The notes under the pieces were generated by a model. The model was not told the DNA's origin, ran no database searches, and saw only the letters and a list, made by a program, of their open reading frames with translations. A stretch of 64,000 bases of DNA from Aromatoleum petrolei (lineage in GTDB: Bacteria > Pseudomonadota > Gammaproteobacteria > Burkholderiales > Rhodocyclaceae): assembly GCF_017894385.1 (NCBI RefSeq), contig NZ_CP059560.1, forward strand, positions 1,612,001 through 1,676,000. The letters are read 5' to 3'. The position numbers and the translations under genes were made by a program. Shown here one piece after another: positions 48,087-56,677 of the stretch; the first letter of the stretch is position 1; each line of letters starts with the position of its first letter.

Positions 48087-49544
48087 ATGAGTCTTCGTCA
48101 GTCAATTCACAGCAGTTCGATGTGGCTGGTCGGCAGTAATCTCACTGGCCAAGTGCTCCAGTTCGCTTTCGGCATTGTGCTCGCACGCCTACTTGTCCCC
48201 GCCGACTTTGGAAAGATCGTCACGATCCAGGTCTTCACCGGTTTTGTCGGTCTGTTTGCGTCCGGTGGAATGGGACAGGCACTGATTCGCGCGAAGTTGG
48301 TTGAAGACGCGGATTGGCATGTGGTGTTCAGCCTGCAACTGGCAATCGGGATTGCAGTGTTCACGTCGTTTTTTGCTATTGCACCGTTATTCTCAGAATG
48401 GTTTCACGATCCAATCTACGAGAGCCTGCTACGGGTCTCGGCGCTCAGTTTTCTGATGCGCCCGTTCCTGAACATGCAGACCATCTGGCTCAACCGCGAA
48501 ATGCGCTTCAAGGAGGCGACTACCCGCGGACTAATCGCCAGCATCGCGAGCAACCTGATCAGCATCGCCATGGCTGCCAGCGGATTTGGGGTTTGGAGTC
48601 TTGTCGTTGGCGGACTGCTCGGGAGTGTGATCCAGATTGCCCTTCTCTACCCACTTACTCCGGTGCAGCCACGACTGAATTTCGACCGTAGGATTGCCCG
48701 TGTGCACAGTACTTTTGGGATCAAGATCACCCTCAATGACTTTATCAGTTACATGCGTCAACAGATATGTAATCTGATCATCACAAAGCTCGCAGGTGCT
48801 GGCACGGTGGGACTTTTCAACAAAGGCGAAAGTCTCTCGAAGCTCCCCTTCACAGCGATAAGCGGCCCGATTTATCAGCCGGTCCTTCGCACCATGGCGG
48901 AGAACCAGGATGACCCGGATCGCGTCAAGTATCTTTTTTTCCGGATGATTTCGCTGTTGATGGTTTATACACTCCCGATTTATGTCGGGCTGTGGTGGCT
49001 TGCCGATCCATTCATCCAAACGCTATATGGGCCGAAGTGGGCAGCATCAGCCGTACCACTCGAAATCCTTGCGCCACTAGGTCTGCTTTACTGCATTGGC
49101 CACCCGTGCGGAGCGGTTCTTGCCGCAATGAACTGGGTCGGACGGGAAGTCGTTGTTCAGGCAATCACCCTAATAATCGTGGCGATCGGCTGCTATATCG
49201 GCCTCGAGTGGGGGCTCGCCGGCGTAGCGTTCGGGATCGTGATCTCGCAGATCTACGCGACAATACATATGTACTTCCTGGCCAGCAGGTGCATCCGCGC
49301 GAAGCTGCGGGAACTAATAGCAGCCATGGTTCCAGGCCTCATGCTCAACGCAGTGCTGATTGCGACCCTCGCATTCGTCAGCATGATATTTCCGACGGCG
49401 CTCCGAAATGAATCGCAGACATTATACCTGCTCGTGAGCACCATCTCTGGCGCGCTCGCCTACACGATTTCCTTCTTGTATTTCCCCCCCGGGGATCTTT
49501 CCAACGAATCACGACGCTGGAAGGAGCGGCTACACCTTGCATAG
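48087..49544 (+). CDS. Polysaccharide/oligosaccharide flippase (Wzx/MOP superfamily)
   Basis: 485-residue protein with about 12-14 hydrophobic segments, of the lipopolysaccharide biosynthesis flippase type (MOP superfamily). Typical features are the N-terminal GSNLTGQVLQFAFGIVLARLL, LLVPADFGKIV, and the GPIYQPVLRTMAE region. It would move lipid-linked repeat units across the inner membrane. Start is the ATG at 48087 (MSLRQSIHSSS); a TTG 17 codons upstream is in frame. Base composition is clearly less GC-rich than most of the window, which suggests acquisition. Confidence 0.9.
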   Translation: MSLRQSIHSSSMWLVGSNLTGQVLQFAFGIVLARLLVPADFGKIVTIQVFTGFVGLFASGGMGQALIRAKLVEDADWHVVFSLQLAIGIAVFTSFFAIAPLFSEWFHDPIYESLLRVSALSFLMRPFLNMQTIWLNREMRFKEATTRGLIASIASNLISIAMAASGFGVWSLVVGGLLGSVIQIALLYPLTPVQPRLNFDRRIARVHSTFGIKITLNDFISYMRQQICNLIITKLAGAGTVGLFNKGESLSKLPFTAISGPIYQPVLRTMAENQDDPDRVKYLFFRMISLLMVYTLPIYVGLWWLADPFIQTLYGPKWAASAVPLEILAPLGLLYCIGHPCGAVLAAMNWVGREVVVQAITLIIVAIGCYIGLEWGLAGVAFGIVISQIYATIHMYFLASRCIRAKLRELIAAMVPGLMLNAVLIATLAFVSMIFPTALRNESQTLYLLVSTISGALAYTISFLYFPPGDLSNESRRWKERLHLA

Positions 49545-49628
49545 GAGAATACAAAGAGTTGCACACGCGCACATCGAGCAGAATCCACCAGCGCGCGCTC
49601 ATATTTGAACACCCTACCGGGAGTCCGA

Positions 49629-51596
49629 GTGAATCGCCAACGGATTGAACTTTCTCCGACCGTCGATGCGGCGCATGAAGCGCGCGGGCTGGACGTTGAA
49701 ACACTCACGAGGTGCGCAGACGAACCGAACACGGAACAGTCAAATGCGATTGCCCTGAATATATTGTTTGTTGGTGACTCTCCATTGCTCGAAATCGGAA
49801 GTTGCCGACGAGAAAGAACGACATACCGGAGTAAGTCGTATTGGATCGACCGTTTTGAAGGCGGCGACTGCCTGTCCATTCGCGTAACGGGCGGGGGACA
49901 TACATTCTGTTTGCGTGGCGAATTCCAGCTGTTGCACTGCCCGGCGGGGGGGTGGTTACTGCGTTCGCACTCGCCAGATAATGCGAGTTACTGGGCCCCA
50001 ACCACGGTAATGCGCCGCCTCCTCAACTGCCACGGCCATATCCTAGAAGAACAGCCCGCCCAATGGTCCGGATTCGCAGTAGACGATAACGGAATCGAGA
50101 TTACCTTCCCTGCCGCGGCGGACGGTTGGGTGCTGGATACGATAATTTGGAAGCTGAGCGACCCGCTGCTGGCCAACGAGCTGTCGCAACTTGGCATAAT
50201 TGAGACACAAGGCTATTTCCTGCTTGGTTCCCACACACGTTATGACAGACCCGCGGATCTCTATCGCCACCTGATTCACGGCTTTGTGTATGAAGATCGC
50301 TATGCTTGGCCTCACAAGCGGCGCATCTGCTCGGAAAATGACGCACACGCCCTGCATCTGGTGTTCTGCGGGCTGCAGCGAGCGACCGGCAAGCGGATCT
50401 ATCGGTTGCTGCAGGATCAGCTGTTGCTGTCGGTGCTGTCGCGCCAGTCGGAGGACGGCGGGTTTCGCCACGGCGAATGGAGCGACGGAATGGAGTCGCA
50501 CTTCCGCCTGCATTGCTCTGCGATGCACCTGATGATGGATGCACTCGGCGACCGCGGCGACACGGCCGTTACCGAGGCACTCCGGCGGGCGGCGCAGTTC
50601 ATCGCCGACAAGCACGACCGGACCAGCGTCGGCGTGTGGTTCTACCATGACGAACTGGAGTGCAGCGCGGACGGGATGGCTCGCGGGCCGTTCCGATGGT
50701 GGCCGGGAACCGCCCTGGGCAAGGCGCGGCAGAACATGCTGGTACTCAATACCCACCTCGGTGCGCTGATCGCGCTGGATCGCTACCGCCGACTGAGCGG
50801 CGATGGCCGTTTCACCACGCTCGTCGACTCCGGTTTCGAGGCGGCGTGGGCGGTGCTGGCGTTGCGTCCGATGGAATGGCTGTATCGCATCCTGTTTTCC
50901 GCGATCGACCTGACGCTGCTGCCGACGGCACAGGCTGCAGCCCTTCCGGCATGGAAACGCATGTGGAAACGCATCGGCTGGAAGGTGTTCGTACCGTGGC
51001 TGCCACGCATCAAGACGCGCTATCCCCGCCTGACGATGCCTGGGGGCTATGTCGACCGAGAGTTGAGCCTGCAAGGCTGGGCGCACGACTACCTCGCGGT
51101 CAATCTGATGGATCTCGTGCGTGCCGCGGACGGCAATCGACGCGCGATTTTCGGGCCCTTCGTCGAGGGGATCGTGGCCTATTGCACGCGCACGCGGATC
51201 GCCGTGCGCTGGCTTGAGCAGGCCCCGCGCGCCTACGCGGTCGGGTTTCTTGCCGAAGCGATGTATTTGCTGTGTCGCCAACAGTCCCGCGCGGAATTCG
51301 ACGCGATGCTTGCCGACAGTCTGGTGCTGTGCGCCCGCCACTCACTTGGCTTGCCGCCGTCGCTGCTGGGCGCGAACGGCGAGGCACAGGAGGTGCGCGC
51401 CGGCAGGCTGCCGCAGGGTGCACAGCCGGGGATCGTCGTCGCCGACCTGTCCCGCAACGACCGGGTTGCCTGCCTCATCGTGAATACCGGCACGCGCTCG
51501 CTGGAGCTGCCTGAAGCGTTGGCTCCGCTTTCCGAGGGCTGGCAGGTTCCCTCGCGCGAATTGGCCCCGGGTGGCTGGATACGGGTTGAGCAATGA
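49629..51596 (+). CDS. Hypothetical protein of the polysaccharide locus, possible (alpha/alpha) toroid
   Basis: 655 residues, family not recognised. No signal peptide or membrane helix is obvious. The N-terminal third is beta-rich (WSGFAVDDNGIEITFPAAADG, resembling a heparinase-type N-terminus); the rest is helical with motifs such as SRQSEDGGFRHGEWSDGMES and GWAHDYLAVNL, reminiscent of (alpha/alpha)6 glycan-active enzymes. The GTG start is supported by GGGAG five bases upstream. The first 700 bp are AT-richer than the rest, with a sharp change near 50,330. It overlaps the next glycosyltransferase by ATGA. A glycan-processing role is inference only. Confidence 0.7.
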   Translation: MNRQRIELSPTVDAAHEARGLDVETLTRCADEPNTEQSNAIALNILFVGDSPLLEIGSCRRERTTYRSKSYWIDRFEGGDCLSIRVTGGGHTFCLRGEFQLLHCPAGGWLLRSHSPDNASYWAPTTVMRRLLNCHGHILEEQPAQWSGFAVDDNGIEITFPAAADGWVLDTIIWKLSDPLLANELSQLGIIETQGYFLLGSHTRYDRPADLYRHLIHGFVYEDRYAWPHKRRICSENDAHALHLVFCGLQRATGKRIYRLLQDQLLLSVLSRQSEDGGFRHGEWSDGMESHFRLHCSAMHLMMDALGDRGDTAVTEALRRAAQFIADKHDRTSVGVWFYHDELECSADGMARGPFRWWPGTALGKARQNMLVLNTHLGALIALDRYRRLSGDGRFTTLVDSGFEAAWAVLALRPMEWLYRILFSAIDLTLLPTAQAAALPAWKRMWKRIGWKVFVPWLPRIKTRYPRLTMPGGYVDRELSLQGWAHDYLAVNLMDLVRAADGNRRAIFGPFVEGIVAYCTRTRIAVRWLEQAPRAYAVGFLAEAMYLLCRQQSRAEFDAMLADSLVLCARHSLGLPPSLLGANGEAQEVRAGRLPQGAQPGIVVADLSRNDRVACLIVNTGTRSLELPEALAPLSEGWQVPSRELAPGGWIRVEQ

Positions 51597-52756
51597 CACT
51601 TCGCATCGGCCTCGTGACATCCGAATTTCCTCCCGATCTTGGCGGCGTCGAGACCTATTCATGGCAGCTCGCCCGCGAGTTGGGCAGCCGGCACGACGTG
51701 GCAGTAACGGTGTTTGCACCGCCGACGGCACGAGACGTCGTTCCGCCACCCAATGTCACCATCCGGCCGGTGCTGACAAGCTGCATGGAACTCGACTGGG
51801 CGCGACTGAAGGACGAGCCGATCGACGTGTGGCATGCCTTGTCGGCGGCGCATTGCTGGCTTGCGCTGAAAGGCCGGCCGACGGTCGTGTCGGTGCACGG
51901 CAACGATTTTCTCGTGCCTTATCCCACGACGATGCGGCCGGCCCTCGCGCTGCCCGGAATGTGGCGCCTGCGCGGATTGGCATGGAAGGAACTCGAACCG
52001 CTGTGGCGCCGCACGACTGCGCAGATGCTCAGGCGCGCACTGCCGCGCTGCGGGGCAATCATTGCGAATAGCCGTTACACCGCCGACGTGCTGCAGGGAC
52101 TTGTACCAGGTTGCAACGAACGGATCGCGGTGGCAGGCGTGGGCGTGGATACGGCGTTCTTCGACGTACCGCGCGGCGTGGGAGATGGAGTACCGCAGCT
52201 ACTGACGGTGTGCCGCTTATCCGAAGCGCGCAAAAACGTGGACCGGGTGCTGCGTGCGCTTGGTGCGCTGAAGGACAGCTTCGACTTCGAATACGTTGTC
52301 GCCGGGGATGGTTCGCTACGCACGGAACTCGAAGGGCTGGCCGCCGAACTCGGGCTGGCAACGAGGGTGCGCTTCGTCGGGCGAGTGGACGATGCCGAGC
52401 TGCGACGGCTCTATGCCGCCGCGGACCTTTTCGTGCTAACGGCATCGGTGACTCCGGCCAGCCATGAGGGATTCGGCATCGTCTATCTGGAAGCGGCCGC
52501 CAGCGGCGTGCCGAGCCTTGCCGCACGTCTGGCAGGCGCGGTCGAAGCGGTCGAGGAAGGAGAGTCGGGCTACTTTGTCGAAACGACCGAGACGGATGCG
52601 ATCGAAGCGGCGCTGGCGTCCTTCCTTGCCGGGACGGTGCATTTCGACGCCGAACGCTGCCGCGTATTCGCCCGCCGCTTCACCTGGGCGAGAGTGGCGG
52701 ATGCCGCCATGAAAGCCTATCTTCAGACCTTATCGACGCCGATATCCACGCCATGA
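51593..52756 (+). CDS. Glycosyltransferase family 4
   Basis: 387-residue GT-B glycosyltransferase. The N-terminal acceptor domain opens with IGLVTSEFPPDLGGVETYSW; the donor domain has VCRLSEARKNVDRVLRAL and the EX7E motif in SHEGFGIVYLEAAASG. It should be cytoplasmic, adding a sugar to the growing lipid-linked unit. It is coupled to both neighbours by ATGA overlaps. Sugar specificity cannot be read from sequence. Confidence 0.9.
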   Translation: MTLRIGLVTSEFPPDLGGVETYSWQLARELGSRHDVAVTVFAPPTARDVVPPPNVTIRPVLTSCMELDWARLKDEPIDVWHALSAAHCWLALKGRPTVVSVHGNDFLVPYPTTMRPALALPGMWRLRGLAWKELEPLWRRTTAQMLRRALPRCGAIIANSRYTADVLQGLVPGCNERIAVAGVGVDTAFFDVPRGVGDGVPQLLTVCRLSEARKNVDRVLRALGALKDSFDFEYVVAGDGSLRTELEGLAAELGLATRVRFVGRVDDAELRRLYAAADLFVLTASVTPASHEGFGIVYLEAAASGVPSLAARLAGAVEAVEEGESGYFVETTETDAIEAALASFLAGTVHFDAERCRVFARRFTWARVADAAMKAYLQTLSTPISTP

Positions 52757-53706
52757 GCGCTGCGATCATTCCGGGCCTCGTGTCCGTCATCATGCCGTGC
52801 TTCAACGCCGCCCCCTTCGTCGCCGAAGCGGTGGCGTCGGCGCTGCGGCAGACATACGGCAAACTTGAGGTGGTCGTCGTCGATGACGGTTCGAGCGATG
52901 GCAGCGCCGAGATTGTGGAGCGACTGGTCGCGGAGCATCCTGAACGCGTTCGGCTCTACCGCCAGGTGCGCAAGGGTCCGTACCCGGCGCGGAACCTCGC
53001 CCTTCAACATTCGCGCGGCGAATTCGTCGCTTTTCTCGACGCGGACGACTACTGGGACGCTGATTGCATCGAGAAGCTGCACCGCGCGCTGGTTTCCGAT
53101 GCGGCCGAGGTCGCCTATTGCGGTTGGCAGAACGTCGGCGATGGGGTCCAGTCGCCACCACATGTCCCGCCGGAATACGAACGCGAGGATCCGGTCGCGC
53201 ATTTCCTGCGCACCTGCCCGTGGCCGATCCACGCGGCGCTGGTCCGGCACGCTCTGGTGGACTCACTGCAAGGCTTTTCGGAGCATCGCTTTTCGTCGAT
53301 GGATTACGACTTCTGGCTGCGGGCGCTCGCCGCGACGCGCAACATCGTGCGCGTGCCGGAAGTGCTCGCGTACTACCGTTGGCATGGCGCAGACCAGGTG
53401 TCGGCAGTGAAATGGCGGCAAGTCCTCGATGCGCTCGCTGCACAGCAGGGATTCATCCGCGCGAACCCGCAACTGGTCGCCCATTTACCGCAGGATCGAC
53501 TGCGCGCGTTGACCGAGGGGCGCGTGCTCGAACAGGCCTACCGGGCGTTCTGGAAGCGTGATCTGGTGTCGGCACAACACCTCTTCCGCCATGCAGCGGC
53601 CGCACACACCTTCAGGGCCGCCGACCTGCGCCACATCGTCAGCGCACTGTTACCGCTGCCGCTTTACCGCTGGGTCACACGGCTCGCAGACCGGGGGAGC
53701 CCATGA
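52753..53706 (+). CDS. Glycosyltransferase family 2
   Basis: 317-residue GT-A transferase. It begins GLVSVIMPCFNAAPFVAEAV; nucleotide-binding VVVVDDGSSDGSAEIV and the metal motif AFLDADDYWD are intact, followed by a DYDFWLRAL acceptor-side motif. No membrane helix is obvious. It is coupled on both sides by ATGA overlaps, so it is part of one transcript with the deacetylase gene that follows. Confidence 0.92.
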   Translation: MSAAIIPGLVSVIMPCFNAAPFVAEAVASALRQTYGKLEVVVVDDGSSDGSAEIVERLVAEHPERVRLYRQVRKGPYPARNLALQHSRGEFVAFLDADDYWDADCIEKLHRALVSDAAEVAYCGWQNVGDGVQSPPHVPPEYEREDPVAHFLRTCPWPIHAALVRHALVDSLQGFSEHRFSSMDYDFWLRALAATRNIVRVPEVLAYYRWHGADQVSAVKWRQVLDALAAQQGFIRANPQLVAHLPQDRLRALTEGRVLEQAYRAFWKRDLVSAQHLFRHAAAAHTFRAADLRHIVSALLPLPLYRWVTRLADRGSP

Positions 53707-54500
53707 GCGAGGCAGTGCGTGTTCCGGTGCTGATGTATCACCGCGTCGGCGAAGCCCGTGACGCACAGGAGGCCCGCTATGCGATCTCGGCCGCCAACTT
53801 CGCCGCTCACATGCATTCCGCCGCGCAGGCAGGCTACCGTGCGATCGGCATCGACGCATTCATCGAGTGGCTTCAGGGGGAGCGCTCGCTTCCCGAGGGG
53901 GCACTACTGATCACGTTCGACGACGGCTTCCGTGGCGTTCGCGAACACGCCTTGCCGGTGCTCGAACAATTGGGCTGGCCCTTCACGGTATTCCTCGTGA
54001 GCGACCAGATTGGCGGGGAGAACGTGTGGACTCGTGGGACGAATCCGCACGCCGACACCTATCCCCTGCTAGGCGCGGACGAAATTCGCGACATGCAGAA
54101 ACGTGGCTGCAGTTTTCAGTCGCATAGCCGCAGCCACGTCAGGCTGCCCACGCTGGATGATGGCGCACTGCTGGAGGAGTTGCGCGGATCGCGCGAAAGA
54201 CTGTCGACACTGCTCGACGACGACGTACGCTATCTCGCCTACCCCTTCGGGCAAGCCGACGAACGTGTCGAGGCGGCAACCCACAGCGCCGGCTACACGG
54301 CGGCCTTCGCCACGCAACCGGGGTTCAACCGGCCCGAAGTCAACCGTTACCGGATTCGTCGCCTGGACGTGTTCGGCACAGACACGGCTGCAATGCTGCT
54401 GCGCAAGATCCGCCTCGGAAGCAATGACGGCAGTCTGGGCAATATGCTCGGCTATCGACTGCGACGCGTGGCGAACCGCTTGGCAGGAACTGCACGATGA
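53703..54500 (+). CDS. Polysaccharide deacetylase family protein
   Basis: 265-residue NodB/CE4-type protein. It opens VPVLMYHRVGEA, then LITFDDGFRGVREHALPVL with the catalytic and metal aspartates, SHSRSHVRLPTL with the HxxxH zinc pair, and LAYPFGQADERVEAA. It has no signal peptide, so it may act on a cytoplasmic precursor such as an N-acetylated sugar on the lipid carrier. It overlaps both neighbouring genes by ATGA. Confidence 0.9.
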   Translation: MSEAVRVPVLMYHRVGEARDAQEARYAISAANFAAHMHSAAQAGYRAIGIDAFIEWLQGERSLPEGALLITFDDGFRGVREHALPVLEQLGWPFTVFLVSDQIGGENVWTRGTNPHADTYPLLGADEIRDMQKRGCSFQSHSRSHVRLPTLDDGALLEELRGSRERLSTLLDDDVRYLAYPFGQADERVEAATHSAGYTAAFATQPGFNRPEVNRYRIRRLDVFGTDTAAMLLRKIRLGSNDGSLGNMLGYRLRRVANRLAGTAR

Positions 54501-55480
54501 AGCCCGATCGCGCGACGGCGACCGCGGCTCCACGAACGGACGGGGGGGTCGAAACGCTCGACACCTCGGTGATTGTCTGCACCTTCAACCGCGCAGCCTC
54601 GCTGCACGACACGCTGCAGGCACTGCACGGACTGCGGGTTTCGCAAAGCCGTCAGTGGGAGGTCGTGGTCGTCGACAACAATTCCAATGACGACACTCGT
54701 CGGGTCGTCGAAACCATGCAACGCGATTGGCCCCTGCTGCGCTACGAGTTCGAACCGCTGCAGGGGCTTTCCCACGCACGCAACCGTGGTATCGCGTCCG
54801 CCCGCGGCGACGTGCTGCTCTTCACCGACGATGACGTGCTGCCCGAGCCGGACTGGCTCGAAGCGACGCTGGACGGACTGGAACGGCATCGGGTCGACGC
54901 GTGTGGAGGATATGTCGCCCCCATCTGGGGAGCGCCACCGCCGCCCTGGCTGACCGAGCGATTCCACGGCTTTCTGGCGATCCGTGCCGAGCGCAGCGAC
55001 GAATACCCCATCACACGCGCAGCCGACGCGCCGTTCGGCGCGAACATGGCGGTCCGCCGCAGCGTGTTCGAGCGCGTCGGCGGCTTCGATACGGGACGCG
55101 GGCGCAAGGGGGCGGTGCTGGCCGCGGGCGAGGACGGCGAACTTTTCGCACGGATCCTGGAGGCGGGTTTCAAGGTCGTGTTTCTCGGCCAGTCGCGCGT
55201 GCACCACAAGGTCGAGGCCTTCCGCTTGACGAAGCGCTATTTCCGTCGCTGGCGGCTGCATAACAGCCGCAATCAGGCGCTTCACCTCGGCATGCCCGGC
55301 AACCGCAGGCTGTTCAATATTCCGCTCTACCTTTTCCCGCAGTTCCTGCGCGCGCTCGGGCGCGCCGTCGCTGGCCGTTTCACCGCCAAGAGCGACGAGG
55401 CCTTCAATCGCGAGATCGTCGTGTGCCACTTCCTCGGCGTATTCCAGGGGCTGTGGCAGGCTCGGCATCATCGGAACTGA
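54497..55480 (+). CDS. Glycosyltransferase family 2
   Basis: 327 residues. VIVCTFNRAASLHDTL, VVVVDNNSNDDTRRVV and the LLFTDDDVLPEPDW metal motif identify a GT-A family 2 enzyme; the WLTERFHGF and FGANMAVRRSVFERVGGF segments recall family members near exosortase loci. It is the last gene of the ATGA-coupled chain (from 49.6 kb). A run of seven G lies close to the start (about 54,541-54,548). Confidence 0.9.
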   Translation: MKPDRATATAAPRTDGGVETLDTSVIVCTFNRAASLHDTLQALHGLRVSQSRQWEVVVVDNNSNDDTRRVVETMQRDWPLLRYEFEPLQGLSHARNRGIASARGDVLLFTDDDVLPEPDWLEATLDGLERHRVDACGGYVAPIWGAPPPPWLTERFHGFLAIRAERSDEYPITRAADAPFGANMAVRRSVFERVGGFDTGRGRKGAVLAAGEDGELFARILEAGFKVVFLGQSRVHHKVEAFRLTKRYFRRWRLHNSRNQALHLGMPGNRRLFNIPLYLFPQFLRALGRAVAGRFTAKSDEAFNREIVVCHFLGVFQGLWQARHHRN

Positions 55481-55508
55481 GCGCGCAATCACACGGGATC
55501 CTTTCGTC

Positions 55509-56471
55509 ATGTCCCTGCCCCACCTTTCCAGCCTGCCCAAGATTCTCGATCGCGAGGTGCGCGACAAGAACCTGCGCCTGCTCGGCTGGCGGGCGAAGGA
55601 ATTCGCCTGGTCAGTGTTGCGACCAGCAATGCCCGATCCGGTATTCATCATTGGTTGCTCGCGCTCGGGCACGACAGTGACTTTCGAGACCATCGCCGCG
55701 TCGGGCCACTTCCTGCATTTCGATTATGAGATTCCACAGTTCTGGAACAGTCTGTATGGCCCCCTCAACAACGGCTGGCAGTCGGAGGCAGCCGATGCGT
55801 CTGACGCCAGACCGGAGCACCACGACCGCGCTCTGGCGTATTTCTATGCCCGGCTTGGCGCCGGACCGGTGCTCGACAAGACCTGCATCAACACCCTGCG
55901 TGTCCCCTACCTGCATGCACTGTTCCCGCAAGCAAAGTTCATCTTCATCCAGCGCGACGGACGAGACAATGTGAGCTCCATGATCGATGGTTGGCGCCTC
56001 GGGCGCGTCGATGGCGGCTTCGGGCTGGAACGCAACTTCGGGCCGTCGCCGGAGCCGGTAGCGATCAACGGCGGCGAGTTCCATGAATGGCATTTCTTCA
56101 TCCCGCCCGGCTGGCGTAAGTACAACACTGCAAGCCTGGAGAAAGTGTGCGCCTGGCAGTGGGTGACGGCGAATCGGCTGGCGCTCGACGCTTCGCGCGC
56201 AATCCCGCCTGCACAATGGATCCGGCTGCGCTACGAGGATCTGTTCGAGCGCCCCGTGGAGATGTTTCGCGAGGCCTTCGCGCGCCTGGACATCCCCTTC
56301 GACGAGCGGATGCGTGCCCGATGTGCGAGTCTTGCAGGCCGACCGACGAGCATCGTGAAGGGTGCGCCGAGCCCACAAAAGTGGAAGGAACACAATCCGG
56401 AGGCGATTGAGCGAATCCTGCCGCTGATTGCGCCACTGATGCGGGAAATGGGCTATGACCCGAATGACTGA
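55509..56471 (+). CDS. Sulfotransferase family protein
   Basis: 320 residues. The PAPS-binding 5'-phosphosulfate loop FIIGCSRSGTTVTFE (residues 47-60) and the 3'-phosphate site FIFIQRDGRDNVSSMIDGW are both present, as expected for a PAPS-dependent sulfotransferase. There is no signal peptide or membrane segment, so it should work in the cytoplasm on a lipid-linked oligosaccharide or nucleotide-sugar. It follows a glycosyltransferase by 28 bp. It gives a use for the PAPS made by cysD/cysNC in the same region. The acceptor is unknown. Confidence 0.88.
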   Translation: MSLPHLSSLPKILDREVRDKNLRLLGWRAKEFAWSVLRPAMPDPVFIIGCSRSGTTVTFETIAASGHFLHFDYEIPQFWNSLYGPLNNGWQSEAADASDARPEHHDRALAYFYARLGAGPVLDKTCINTLRVPYLHALFPQAKFIFIQRDGRDNVSSMIDGWRLGRVDGGFGLERNFGPSPEPVAINGGEFHEWHFFIPPGWRKYNTASLEKVCAWQWVTANRLALDASRAIPPAQWIRLRYEDLFERPVEMFREAFARLDIPFDERMRARCASLAGRPTSIVKGAPSPQKWKEHNPEAIERILPLIAPLMREMGYDPND

Positions 56472-56677
56472 GGAGCCTACGCTAGGCGCCGAAGGCCCGA
56501 CTCGGTTTTTCTGGTCGCATCTAAATCCTTGCCGCCTCGAGCGGACGCGAACGACCGACCTCGGCAGGAAACTCGTTCGAAATCAGGCAATCGGCTTCCC
56601 GTCCGCCGCGTCCTCGCGGCCGGAGGAGTGATCACCGCCAAGACGCAAAAGCATCCACCCAACGGAGGCGGGCATAC

